64,000 bases of DNA from Romanomermis culicivorax (lineage: Eukaryota; Nematoda; Enoplea; Mermithida; Mermithidae). The notes beneath the pieces are model-generated. The model saw only the letters and a list, made by a program, of their open reading frames with translations, had not been told where the DNA came from and did no database searches. Shown piece after piece: positions 44,563 to 55,518 of the stretch. Position 1 is the first letter of the stretch, and each line of letters starts with the position of its first letter. The translations under genes were made by a program, and so were the position numbers. Where the stretch lies: the NCBI GenBank assembly GCA_963922205.1, contig CAWUHX010000240.1, positions 186,001 to 250,000 on the forward strand, read 5' to 3'.

Positions 44563-47202
44563 CGGAAAGTTCAGCGTTGGGTAGGTTTTCATTACGTACA
44601 GAACGATGTGCCAACCCAGTTAGACAGGATCACCCCGTGTTTTGTCGTACTGGTTGACCACAAGGAAACTCCAGCTTTCCTTGATACTGGTTGTCCACGG
44701 ACTATCATTAGTCAATGCCTTCACAAAGCGCTGATCAAAGAGAGTCCGAAGGCGGCGATGGCCTTCCAGCAACATCACGACTTTAATCCATTGATGAGTA
44801 TCAATGGTAAAGCTGTCCATACTCTCCTTTCAGGACTGTATGAGATAATGTTGCCTGGAACCCGCCAGCCACACACACGAGTGGATATACATCTCCATGT
44901 GTGTAAGACTACGTCTCCTTTCTGGGCACCGGTCGATCTGATTCTTGGATTGGACTTTTTAGAACAATTCCAGAATATTACGTTTGACTACCAACAACAT
45001 GTCTGTCGATTGAATGCGGTAGAACTGCCACTTCTGTTGACAGCAGCCGAGATTGATCAGATCGAACCCTGGTGGGAGAACACACGTTCACTGTCAAGGG
45101 CCACCCACAGGTCCGGGTCTCGATCAAGATCAAGGACTTCGTCCCTTTCTCGGCCACCCTCGCGAGCTTCCTCCATTGCCTCATCCCATGGGTCAACCAG
45201 AGGAAGTAGGACCTCTTCTAGACGGGCTAGTGGTCATTCCATGGCCCGGTCAGGGTCAAACTGCCCTCGACCCCCGCCTGGAAATTCTCCAGTTACACTA
45301 GAGAAAGGCCGTTTTCGCGAGCCTAGTGATTCTGATGCACCTGCATCCCCTGTACTAGAGGTGCCACCACTCTCTGATGTTGAGGTTGAATCACTAGGAG
45401 CTACTCGGAGCTCAGGAGAGAGATCAGATCATGTACTCACTGTTCAGGTCCATCCAACTCCTAAGGCCAATCCGGAAACATCAGTTGGTTATGCTCTGGT
45501 AGGTTTACTCAGACGCACTGGTTTACCCATACCGAGGCGAACCAATGCGCCAGAGTCAAGCTTTGATGACTCTGTACCTGACCCAGGTCATGTAGTATCA
45601 GCTTTCTACCCCACTGAAATGAGGACCCCTCATATCAAGGTTCTACTGAACAATTGGGTAGAAGCCAAAGCTCTCATTGATACAGGAGCAGTTTTCTCGC
45701 TCCTGGATCACAAGTTGGCGGTTCAGTTACCCAACTTGGTACTCACAGAGACTAGGGCTCGTCCCATAGCAGCCAATGGGTCCCCGATTCTACTGCTAGG
45801 CTCTACCTATGTCACGGTGACAGTGGCTGATGTCTCTGAACGGATTCAAGTCCAAGTTCAAGAGAATTGTTCGGCTGAACTAGTCCTGGGGACGAACTTC
45901 CTCGGACGCTTCAATTGTGTCAGCTTGAGCTGGGAGAAATCCTTTCTCCAGTTCAAGGAACTTCGAGTTCCGTGCGAAGGCCTCATTCACAATCGACCTT
46001 CTGCTCGTGGGGCACTACCCTTGCAGGAGTTGATTGTCCTTGAGCCTCGCTCGCTAACACAATTCAATGCACCCGTACCTTCAATCTATGCAACTGTGCC
46101 CGAGGTAGCTTTCTTCCCTAAGCCTCTTTTGGGTCAGCAACATAACGTATACTTTGCTGGTACTGTGAGTACTGTGACCAATGGTCGCATACCCCTACAG
46201 GTAGTTAACCCAAGTACACACGCGGTGGTTCTCTACCCACGCACGACCATCGGTCATGTGCAGATGCATACTGATTCCTCACAGGGATCGGCGGTCAAGG
46301 CTGATACCATTCTTGACTGTAAGTGGGTTGAAGCCAATGCTGTGATATCTTCAGATCTCTCCTCACAGGATAAAACAGCGTTGCTCGATCTACTGGTCGC
46401 ATTTACTGACCTCTACGCTGTTGATGAAAAGGACACAGGTTCCACTGACCTCGTGCACCATGAGATCAGCACGGGTGACGCTCGCCCAGTCCGCCGTTTC
46501 CCTTACTGCACCGCGCCCAAGGAAAAGGATCTCATCATACAAGAGGTCAAAGTGCTCCAAGAAAAAGGTATTATTCGGCCTAGCACTTCTCCCTGGGCTA
46601 CTAACACCGTCTTGGTTCGAAAGAAAAATGGGTCACACCGGATGTGTGTTGATTTTCGTGGTCTCAACGAGGTCACGAAAAAGGATGTCTATCCTCTCCC
46701 ACGGATTGATGATATTCTGGACACACTCAAGGGTATGAAATACTTTACTACCCTTGACCAGGCTAACGCCTACTGGTCCATACCTATTGCGGAGGCAGAC
46801 AAAGAAAAGACGGCGTTTAATACACCTATTGGACTTTACGAGTTCAACTATCTGCCTTTTGGTCTCTGCAATGCCCCTGGGACGTTTCAACGCCTCATGG
46901 ACCAGCTTCTTACAGGACTGCAGTGGCGCACTGCACTGACCTATCTCGACGACATCTTGGTGTTTGGGAACTCTCACACCCAGATGCTTGAGCGCCTGAC
47001 GGATGTGTTTACGTGTCTCCGTCAGGGTGGAATGAAGCTCAGACTGAGCAAGTGCAAGTTTTCGCACTCTGAGGTAGAATATCTTGGGTACCGCATCTCA
47101 CAGAAAGGTCTCGAACCAGACAAAGTCAAATTGGCCGCCGTCCAGGATCTACCCATTCCACAAAACGCTAAAGACATCAAGTCTTTTCTTGGTCTTGTGT
47201 AA
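44563..47202 (+). pseudogene. Pol of element 3, part 1: two retropepsins and reverse transcriptase
   Basis: Same frame as env with no stop between. Protease-like domain 1: FLDTGCPRTIIS (about 44680) and LILGLDFLEQF (about 44940). A Ser/Arg-rich linker (45080-45260) follows. Protease-like domain 2: ALIDTGAVFSLLD (about 45670) and LVLGTNFLGRF (about 45885). RT follows from about 46440, with GIIRPSTSPWA, CVDFRGLNEVTKKD and catalytic Y-L-D-D at 46942-46953. TAA at 47200-47202 stops it in the thumb, at a codon that is Gln in elements 1 and 2. Both proteases keep the D-T-G triad and the hydrophobic-hydrophobic-G motif. Confidence 0.88.
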
Positions 47203-48276
47203 TATTATAGGCGTTTCATCCCTGGTTGCGCTCGGCTCAGCGAGTCACTGACCAAGCTCTTACGGAAGGAAGTTACCCTCCAGTGGTCAAAACCTCAGCA
47301 GACGGCGTTCGACGAACTCCGAAAGCTGTTGTTGAACCCTCCTGTCCTGCGCCATCCGGACTTTACGAAATCCTTTATCCTCCAAACTCATGCAAGTATT
47401 TCGGGGATAGGAGCAGTTCTAAGCCAGTTGGACGAAAATGGATACAACCATCCTGTTGCCTACCCCAGTAGAGGGTTAACAGCAGCTGAGAAAAACTACA
47501 CTATCACGGAGTTGGAGACTCTCGCTGTTGTCCATTTCGTCAAGCACTTTCGGCCTTACCTCTTTCAACATGAGGTGGTCGTCCAGACCGACCACACTGC
47601 TGTTAAGGCTGTGTTGGAAAAACCGAACCCTTCGTCCCGGATAGCTCGGTGGGGCCTCGCGTTAGCTGAATTCAAACTGACTATTCGGCCGCGAAAAGGT
47701 CGGTCTAATGGTAATGCTGACTCATTATCACGCCTTCCTGATCCTAATTCCCTTGCCGGGGAGAGTATTGACGATATTCCCTTATACAGACCCGAGGGAG
47801 AAGTTATGATGATCTCCGATGGTGCGCAGCGCCTGGCGAACTCATCCCAAAGGACCACCAATGGTGCGCAGCACCTGGCCAGGTCTGAGTCTTATGCAGA
47901 GATATCACAGGATGCGCAGCACCATGACCTTCTCGCAACTCAATTCAAGGATCCGGAATTAGCCTCCATTCTCAGGTCACTAAAACCCTACGGTGATCAG
48001 AATGATGTTAATGGCTACCACCTGTTGGATAACATCCTTCAGAAGTGGACAGGCGAGTCCAACAAGATTGTTGTCCCTCGTTCAATGGTTACTACCACTA
48101 TTGAGGCTCATCATAACGACATTCTTGCTGGACACTTTGGTGCGAAACGTACCGCGAGGCTTATAGCCCGTAGGTACCACTGGCCTTCCCTCAGTGCGAC
48201 GTCAAGTCCTTTTGTCAGCAGTGTGATCTTTGCCAACGGAATAAACCTGCGAGACAAAAGACCCGTGCAACTCTGA
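47203..48276 (+). pseudogene. Pol of element 3, part 2: RNase H and integrase finger
   Basis: Continues frame 1 after the TAA. RNase H is recognisable, but the first catalytic Asp is His (QTHAS at about 47383-47397, versus QTDAS in elements 1 and 2). TDHTAVK (about 47589) and NADSLSRL (about 47710) are kept. The spacer contains a repeated GAQ-RLA/HLA motif (47820-47910). Integrase N-terminal His pair: about 48112-48140. A frameshift near 48190-48200 throws the end of this frame off; the correct CxxC continues in frame 3. Confidence 0.85.
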
Positions 48277-49277
48277 AACCAATTTCCATTAGGGGACCAT
48301 TTCATCGAGTCAGTGTCGACTGTATGGGCCCAATGACCACTAGTGAAAACGGAAACCGATTTATTGTAGTTTTCATCGACTACTTTACTAAATGGGTTGA
48401 AGCTTTCGCTACTCCGGACATCACTGCGCAAACTATAGCTCGACTTTTTGTTACTCAAATTGTCTGCAGACATGGGGCACTGCAGATTCTTCAGTCTGAT
48501 CATGGTACTGATTTCACGTCCAAACTGATGACTGAAATCACTGCCATTTGTTCAACTAAGAAAATCCACTCCACCGCTTATCATCCCATGACAAACGGAG
48601 AAGTGGAAAGAGCTAACCAAACGCTAGCCACACGGTTATGTATGTATGTCCACCAAGGTCATACTGATTGGGATGAACACCTGCCGTATTCTGTGTTCGC
48701 TGTCAACATTAGCATGAATGAGTCCACAGGGTATTCACCCTTTGAGCTCATGTATGGTCGTACTCCCATGCTACCTGTTGATGCAGCACTCTCATTCAAT
48801 CCTCTGGCCCATATCATAGATGTTTCTACTTATGATATGGAGGTCAAACGGCATTTTACAAATGCCTTGACCTTGATCCAGAGCAGAATTGAGAGATCAC
48901 AGGCGGCTTATGCTAGGTCCTACGACCGCATGGCACGAGATGTCTCATACAAGGTTGGGGATCAAGTGCTCAAACTGCGCACTACTGGAAAATGTGGTCT
49001 AACGCCCAAATTATTGCCCATTTATGATGGCCCCTACTTTGTCACGAATGTGGCTTATCCTAATGTCACAATTCAAATTGAGACTGATCAAGAGGATACT
49101 GTGCATGTTAATCAGCTTAGATGCTACGTGTCACCAGCTCAGCCTACAGAAGAAGAGGAGATACCTTCCACTTCACAGGTCATCGAGACGGCACCTTTGT
49201 TGATCCCGTCAACAAATAAAGATTTTACTCAAGATCTCATTGACCCACATCTTGATGCAGAGGTTGCCGACCCGTAA
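48190..49277 (+). pseudogene. Pol of element 3, part 3: integrase core and C-terminus
   Basis: Frame 3 encodes the second half of the HHCC finger (SFCQQCDLCQ), then the core with D in VSVDCMG (about 48310), D in QSDHGTDF (about 48495) and E in GEVERANQ (about 48600), so D,D-35-E is complete. The C-terminal part with KVGDQVLKL (about 48950) and the following GPY-type strand resembles the GPY/F module of Ty3/gypsy integrases. First in-frame ATG is 48324, but homology begins at the frameshift. Integrase inserts the cDNA into the host genome. Confidence 0.9.
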
Positions 49278-49738
49278 TCACGTAACTCTTCTCTTCTTTA
49301 CTTACGGACGGGGTCGTCCTTTTTCGAAGGACCGCCGTGCCCCTCACAAAATACCCACTTCTGTTCCAAGCTGGAATAGCAGTGTAAAGAAGAGAATGAG
49401 CAGTGACCAATGCATCTAAACTAGGGTATTGCCTCACATTGCAGGCGCATCCATGCGATAGCCTATATCTCGCCTCTAAAATTTTTCTTTTAGTCTCGTT
49501 TCAGATTTCACAAATCAACCGACAATTGGCAACTTCACCGAAGGGATCAAATGACGTCAGCAACTTCACGCATCTCCAATGGACGTCAGCAACTCCACGC
49601 AACATTGACACAATTCCACAAACCAGAACACACCGAAAAACCACTGAACCAGCGACTGCTCACCGACACCATCACCAGAACGTTTGACCGTCGCAGACGA
49701 GCACAAGGACGAGGACGCCCTTTTTCGAAGGACCGCCG
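49278..49738 (+). other. Element 3 sequence between integrase and 3' LTR
   Basis: Noncoding. CTTTTTCGAAGGACCGCCGTG occurs at about 49319 and again at about 49720 just before the LTR, like a duplicated tract that may prime plus-strand synthesis. Two TGACGTCAGCAA-type cores at 49552 and 49581 match the leader array. Confidence 0.6.
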
Positions 49739-49925
49739 TGTCACGTGCCGACAGATTTCGTCGAACGCCACGTGATTCACATCACAATTTTTCATTATGT
49801 TTTTCGTTATGTTTTGTGTTACAGTAATTTACATCAATTTTGCGTTTCGTTTTTATACTTTTTACATGCAATTTATGTGTGTACTTTTTATGTTTATTTC
49901 TGTTGCTTTTGCGCACATTTATTTC
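49739..49925 (+). mobile_element. Truncated 3' LTR of element 3
   Basis: Starts TGTCACGTGCCGACAG and follows LTR A1 for 187 bp, then breaks off at CTGCAG and changes into an inverted LTR. Confidence 0.8.
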
Positions 49926-50290
49926 CTGCAGCATTATCTCTGCAGAAAGGGCCTGTTTGCACATAGCACTTGCCCAGTTCGAATACATCTAGCAATGGGG
50001 CCAACTTAATGCCTGTGCTAAACATATGAATATCGTTTAGCTAAAGTTCCCACAGCTATCTGTTAATGTCAGCACGAGCAAAGCTTGATTTGTTGACAGA
50101 AGGGGCATGTGATGTGACCCAAAATGGCTGTGAGCAAGGAGTGCCCTTCGAAGGAAACTCATGCTGACAGGGCATACTGTAGCCGAAGCAAAATGAAACA
50201 AAGTGCATGACGGAACACAAACGAAACAGAAAGCATAAAAATGACAAATGATCAAAATATGACATTGCAGATTTTGATTGGCATGTGACA
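49926..50290 (-). mobile_element. Inverted partial LTR (A4) fused head-to-head to the element 3 LTR
   Basis: Read from 50290 down it starts TGTCACATGCC and follows LTR A3 (18066 down to 17676) closely. It ends at CTGCAGCATTATCTCTGCAG, a palindrome-flanked sequence also present at 17678-17697. The two LTR starts therefore face outward, giving 11-bp inverted ends to 49739-50290. Confidence 0.8.
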
Positions 50291-51252
50291 CTTTCCTAAT
50301 GTAAAATCAATTCAAAAGCTCCATGGAAGTATTTTTCGAAAATTTCTACTCCTCTTTTTTATATTTTTTCGACGAAGTTCATGAGAGTTTACAAATAAAT
50401 TACTTGTTTTAAAATTTTTCAAATAATAAAATTCTAGAAATTTCAAATTTTTAACAGAATATTCGAATTCAATTCTTGGAGTATGTTCTGAAAATCGATT
50501 TTCTAGCGTCCCAGACCAGAATGTCAATAGCCAAAAAAATTGTCAAAAAGTCACTTTTGAAATCTAACTTGTCATCATAGAGGAGTCAACTGTCAATTTA
50601 TCATCTAATGCAAAGTCGTTATGATCTTGGATAGTTTTCTAGAAAATTCGTTCCACATATCTTGTGAATTAGACTTCAAACTCAAAAATTTCAATTCTAA
50701 TAAATCAACGGCTCTAAAAACACCAGAAGGTTTGAAAAAAATCAAAAACACTTCGTCTATGAGCATATTAAGCAAAAAAACGTCCAGGGAAAAATGGGAA
50801 AATAAATTTTTGACTCCTTTCCTCGTTTAGGGAAAAGGCACAGGGGAAAAAAGAGTGACTTATAGCCGTTAGAAACTTCATTTTCAAATAATGCCAAAAA
50901 TCATAACAGTGCCAGATCTGGCATCGAAAATGCCAGTCTGACAATATTGTGGCCTGCAGGTGGGTTTTCTGACGTGCACAGCAAACCCAAAGCACAGTGT
51001 TTAAGTAGTCCAGAATTTCGTTTTTGAATACACATTATACTTTCAATTAAATTTTTTCACGAATATTCACTCCATTGAGTTTTGCTCTGTGGGGCAATTC
51101 CAAATTTTCATTTTTTTCTACGTTTTCGTGAAAAAAGCTTTGCGTAAACAAATTCCGGGGCCGCAGCATCAAAAACAGACCTTCTAAAACAATGATTATG
51201 AATGTCTTTTCAGGCTAGACTAACAATTGCTAGTAGAAAATGAACTTTTCAG
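50291..51252. other. Dispersed repeat and unassigned sequence
   Basis: 50291-50700 matches, in reverse, a repeat at about 54560-54720, and in the same sense 58640-58710. The rest is AT-rich with no gene. GCCAGA-type repeats at 50895-50940. Confidence 0.5.
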
Positions 51253-51342
51253 GCGGGCGATATAGCACAAGCCGTAAAATACTATCTCGCTCAGCTGGAC
51301 CTTCTCGGTTTATCTAGTCAATTGCGTATTATAAGACAATAA
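51253..51342 (+). CDS. Candidate terminal exon of an unrecognised host gene
   Basis: After an acceptor TTTTCAG, an open stretch of about 29 codons (GDIAQAVKYYLAQLDLL...) ends in TAA within ACAATAAAG, which also supplies a polyadenylation signal. The peptide looks helical and protein-like. No neighbouring exon was identified, so this is tentative. Confidence 0.3.
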   Translation, partial: AGDIAQAVKYYLAQLDLLGLSSQLRIIRQ

Positions 51343-51382
51343 AGACTCGACAAACATGAAAAAATACAATTAGAATATATTT

Positions 51383-51718
51383 TCAAAAATGCAGTAGTTC
51401 TCGAGCAAACTTATAGCCGCATAAACAGGCTAAATTTTCATAATCGTTACACCTGTGGAAACTAGAGGTCATTCTTGTTTGAGATGTCGAATATTCTTCA
51501 TTGGGGAAGGAATAAATTTTCACGCGTCCAGAACTTAACTTCTCGCTATATTCGTATGGCTGCTGTTTGAACTGTTGTTCGAGAGATAACCTGTAAATAC
51601 GATTGAGATTCATCGCCGCAAATGAGACACTAGATAAGGCTAAAACTGCGAAACACGACCATTTTGATGTCGGTGTGCCACGCCAAAATGTTAGATTGAA
51701 TAAAAACTTCAAATTCAC
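51383..51718 (-). CDS. Small unrecognised frame with one membrane segment
   Basis: 111 codons from ATG 51718. An uncharged stretch (SCFAVLALSSVSFAAMNL) could be a membrane helix or signal anchor, followed by a polar RIYRLSLEQQFKQQ. The overall look is that of a small mitochondrial or membrane protein exon, but I recognise no family, and the second half looks like intron. Confidence 0.25.
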   Translation of the reverse strand: MNLKFLFNLTFWRGTPTSKWSCFAVLALSSVSFAAMNLNRIYRLSLEQQFKQQPYEYSEKLSSGRVKIYSFPNEEYSTSQTRMTSSFHRCNDYENLACLCGYKFARELLHF

Positions 51719-52140
51719 AGTTGGTAGTTTTTAAGCAATGGGGTCGAAAGTATGATGATATCTGATTCTACAAGACATGTCAATGTTGTTTAATCAGGAA
51801 CTTCCAAAACTTGATTTGTATAAGTCCAATTATTGGGATGGAATCAGTCTCTTCTCCTAGCTTTCATTTCGCTGAGTGGGCTTCTCACATAGTGATAAAT
51901 TTGTGCAAAATACTATAGCTCAGTTATTTTGAAAATTGTGATCCAGATAGTAAACCTGTATCGTATTCCGGCCGACTGTACAGTCGACTGAACTAAAACA
52001 CTTGAAATTTGAGAGCTGGAATCCAACCCAGAACTGATATTCCTCATGAAAATATCGGTTTCAAACAATTTCACTGTTATATTTTTTCAGTCTTCTGAAA
52101 TTTAAAAATAACAAAATTTGACATTTCAGAGAGTCAAAAT

Positions 52141-52362
52141 CATACATGTACATAGGGGCGGGGGTCAGGGAGAGGTAAACCCTCCTACCTGAGACACTGA
52201 ACACCTCTGTCTGACCTGAAAAAAGTCGTCAAACACCCTCCCTAAACTTTTTCGAAGACAATTTTATACATATTTTGCATGAAAAACATGCTGTTTTTTT
52301 GCTCATCCACCCCAACCCACTTGATGATGTCCGAGGATCCTACCCCCTGGTAAGGATGTCTG
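52141..52362 (+). mobile_element. MITE-2 (hAT-like), copy 3
   Basis: Starts CATACATGTACATAGGGG and ends GGATGTCTG. Flanked by GTCAAAAT (52133-52140) and GTCCAAAT (52363-52370), an 8-bp duplication with one mismatch. Noncoding. Confidence 0.75.
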
Positions 52363-52505
52363 GTCCAAATTCAAAAAATGTGGCATCTGGTAGTGAGTGA
52401 ATCGACGAAAAACTTGAATAATCATGCTGCGTTCCAAACTTTAGACGTTTATTTTTAGCCCGACCTGCAAGCCACTCATTCCCTCTAATTACTAATAATT
52501 TTGAG

Positions 52506-52680
52506 CATACCTGTAAGACCTCCGACCAGTTGGGGGGGGGGGGGTAAATCCGAAAGAAATTTTTCCCAAAAAAGGCAAAAAAACATACACTTTTTGGCAA
52601 ATTTTTTTAATTTTTTCCGAACTGGAGGGGGGTTGGGGGGGGGGGGTTAGATGATTTTGGGAACAGGGTTGGCCAAGTTG
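52506..52680 (-). mobile_element. MITE-1 (hAT-like), copy 2
   Basis: CATACCTGTAAGACC at one end; the other end is shortened. A perfect 8-bp duplication ATTTTGAG flanks it (52498-52505 and 52681-52688). Two poly-G runs and the AAAAATTTTTT core match copy 3 in reverse orientation. Confidence 0.8.
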
Positions 52681-53239
52681 ATTTTGAGCACATTTGGGGT
52701 GCACTGTATTCCATTGGTTTTGAAATGATCCATGCAAATATCCCGTGAAAGTAGGTTCAAGACGGAAAAAACTAGTTATGTTATTTCTGTAATCAAAATA
52801 AAAATATATTTCCGTCAGTGAGCGGCAAACCGAACAGCTGGAAATTTCCTTCCATGACTTGGTTAAGAGGGTAAAAATCCTCCAGTATATCACAAAAGTA
52901 TAGGTGCAGTTCTGTCTTTATCATACGGAATACGGGAATGGTCACATTGGAAAAATCGTGACTTTCCAACAAGATGCACAATAATTTTGCAAAATGAAAC
53001 TTTAAAATTTCAAAATGCATCGCAAAAATTTTAAGATGCGTTGCAATAAATCAACATGTAAGAGTTTTATAAAGTTCGAGCTTCTTTCCAAGTGCATCAC
53101 ATTTTCCCAAGAACAATTTTTCTGAAAAAAAATCTAGACCGACCGTCAAAGGATGAAATTCAGAAACTGGTCAATCAAAGACGTTTTCCAGCCTCATATG
53201 TAGCGAATTCCTGAGGCCCTGTATTATTTATTTCATTTA

Positions 53240-53434
53240 CCTGTGAGCTTTTGCTTCGTAGACAGCGAAATAAAATGGATGATCGGCAGACATTTTTTCC
53301 GCATTTCTTTTACGGCATTCGTCGATAGTTGTTACGTCCAAAGCTGCTGCGTAGGGGATAATGTATTCGATAAGGGATGTCAATCCGTATTTCGCAAAAA
53401 ATGGTACATCGTTCAAAATATATGTGCTGCCTAA
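53240..53434 (-). CDS. Candidate internal exon of an unrecognised host gene
   Basis: On the minus strand, an acceptor (TTTTTTTAG) precedes 195 bp that are open in one frame and end at a donor (CACAG-GTAAAT). The peptide contains FFAKYGLTSLIEYIIPYA and SADHPFYFAVYEA. It has real-protein composition. ADHPF-type strings occur near the C-terminus of serpins, but the sequence before it does not fit a serpin reactive loop, so I leave it unnamed. A possible next exon lies at about 52350-52460 (RAKNKRLKFGTQ). Confidence 0.4.
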
Positions 53435-53556
53435 AAAAATAACGAAAACCCTAGGTTAATCCATGGTCGGAGGTTTATGCTTCCCATCCCACTAGACTCG
53501 GGCTATCTACGGTTTGATTGGGGCGAGGAAGAGGCCCGAATTCGCAGCGTGCGAAA

Positions 53557-54001
53557 CAGTGTTTTTTTTATTTGTACTTTACAAACGGAATGGTCCAGAG
53601 TACAAACGAAAATTTTGGTTTCGTTTGTACTGGTACAAACAAAATATTTAGGACAAAAAATTTTTTTGTCACTCAACAGCCATCAGTATCAATAATAGAC
53701 TTGTTTTTTATGCGTCCCCATCGATAACGACGTACTAGCAGCTATAGCATAATAAAAGCTTTTTGTGGAGTATTTCACTAGTGCATGTTCCGTGTCTCAT
53801 GATCCGGTGTTTTATGTGTCTGAATTCATAGCCTTACTATGTGTCTCTTGAAAATAGCCAACGTATTTTACAGCATGTTTGTTGCATTTTATAACAATGA
53901 ATGCTCTTTTTAGCAATTTTTCGCAAATTTTGGAGTACAAACGGTTTTTGAGAGGTCGTTTGTACCAGTACAAATAGACCGAGTACAAAAAAAAAACACT
54001 G
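53557..54001. mobile_element. MITE-3 (hAT-like), CAGTGTTTTTTT ends
   Basis: Inverted ends CAGTGTTTTTTT and AAAAAAACACTG and a perfect 8-bp duplication GTGCGAAA (53549-53556 and 54002-54009). Inside, GTACAAACG-type motifs occur in both orientations. 445 bp, noncoding. Confidence 0.92.
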
Positions 54002-54056
54002 GTGCGAAAACTTATTTTTTCCGAAATCCTGAGGGCTCCCTAAAAAAAGTAGAAAA

Positions 54057-55153
54057 CAGGGTTTTTTTTTTGACCTACGAGTCACAAGCCAAGTGGCTTG
54101 TTGACCTAAAATTTTACAAGCCATTCCAAATTTTTACAAGCCAATTTTATAATATCAATACATGAATAAATTCCAATGCTAGGTTATTTTTTAAAGAAAT
54201 GTATATATATTGAGCATCACGGCAATTGATAAAAAAAATGTCATTCAACATTATTCAATTACATTTTAGAGCCATTAATTCATTAAAATTCAGGAAACAT
54301 TTGAAATTTTTGAGTTTGATCGAAGTCTAATCTACAAGCATTGTGGAAAAAATTTTCCAGCTAACTATACAAGAACATAATGACTTTGAATTACATGAGA
54401 AATCGACGGCTTAGTCCTCTATGATGACAAGTGAGAGCCCAAAAAAGCTATTAATCTTTCCTGCCTGAAACGCCGGAAAATTTTTTTGGGTATTGACATT
54501 CTGCAATGCTGCAAAATCAATTTTCCAAACACTTATTTGGAATATTAGGTTCGAATTTTCTGTTCAAAAGTCGTAATTTCTAGAATTTCATGTTTGAAAA
54601 ATTTTAAAACCTTTAATTTATTCACACACTCTCATAAACTTGGCCGAAAAGATATGAGTAAGAAGAGTATAAATTTCTGAAAACTACTTCCATGAAGCTT
54701 TTGGATTGATTTTAGGTTAAGAAAGGAATAATCGCTTCAAAAAGTTTACAGACTTGACGTATTGATCTTTCTCAAAAAATGTGTCAAGTGAAAAATGTGA
54801 ATCTTCATTAAATATCAAGATGAAATATTGAAGATTACCAATTAAAACATGAGATAATACGTTTAAGATGATTAAAACTATTAAAAGTGAAGGTAGACAT
54901 GTTAGAAGCAGCACCTGAGCTAGAAAATAAATAATAATGCTTATTTAAGTTATAACCGGCGCGAAGCGCCGGAAAATTTTGAGATAATGACCTTCGAAAA
55001 TGCACCAAAATGCATCTTTCCTGTATCCGATATGATCAAACACATAAATCAAAAAATTCTGACAAGCCATTTTGGCTTGTTGGACTAAAATTCTACAAGC
55101 CATTTTGTCAGTCCAACAAGCCATGGCTTGTAAAATGCTAAAAAAAAACTATG
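54057..55153. mobile_element. Non-autonomous hAT-like element, 1.1 kb
   Basis: Starts CAGGGTTTTTTTTTTGACC and ends CTAAAAAAAAACTATG. A perfect 8-bp duplication GTAGAAAA flanks it (54049-54056 and 55154-55161). Subterminal ACAAGCCA/TGGCTTGT motifs are present at both ends in opposite orientation. Contains the palindromic CCGGCGCGAAGCGCCGG at 54956-54972. No transposase. Confidence 0.85.
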
Positions 55154-55518
55154 GTAGAAAAAAAACAAAAAATTCTCACAAAAAACGAAAAATCGTATAC
55201 TATGGTTACGTAGTCCAGCCAAGTTGAGGTAGGGATCCCGCCATACATGCGCACGTCGGGAGTAAGGGGTTTTGCCCTAAGCAGATTTTTATTGAATCCT
55301 AGCAGCAGGGTTTTTTAGGCTAATTAGGAGCCATGGCTCCTAAAAATTCCGATTGGCTCCTAAAAATTTAGCAGCACAGGCCAAATTGGCTTGTAAAAAT
55401 TATAGCCTAATGACCCCTTTGATTAGTAACTTCCTGTGCAGAGACGCATTTTTATGCATTTTGAAACCAAAAATTTTCCAGCGCTTTGCGCCGGATTTCA
55501 AATCATTTATTTTTCGTG

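Larger units (their letters stand above)
20998..49925 (+). mobile_element. Element 3: env-bearing Ty3/gypsy element interrupted by element 2
   Basis: Bounded by LTR A1 (20998) and the start of a 3' LTR (49739-49925). Without element 2 it is about 15 kb. Order: LTR, leader of about 4 kb with the hairpin array, gag, env, two proteases, RT, RNase H, integrase, LTR. Assigning LTR A1 to this element rests on the matching LTR starts and on the TGACGTCAGCAA cores present both in the leader array and before the 3' LTR. The two LTR starts differ more than those of element 2, in keeping with element 2 being the later arrival. Confidence 0.7.

Noticed and set aside
52340..52893. Minus-strand frames of 86 and 133 codons
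   Set aside because: They run through the poly-G parts of MITE-1 and MITE-2. Only a short piece near 52350-52460 looks exon-like.
53240..53434. Serpin exon
   Set aside because: Only the ADHPF string fits; the preceding sequence does not look like a serpin reactive loop.
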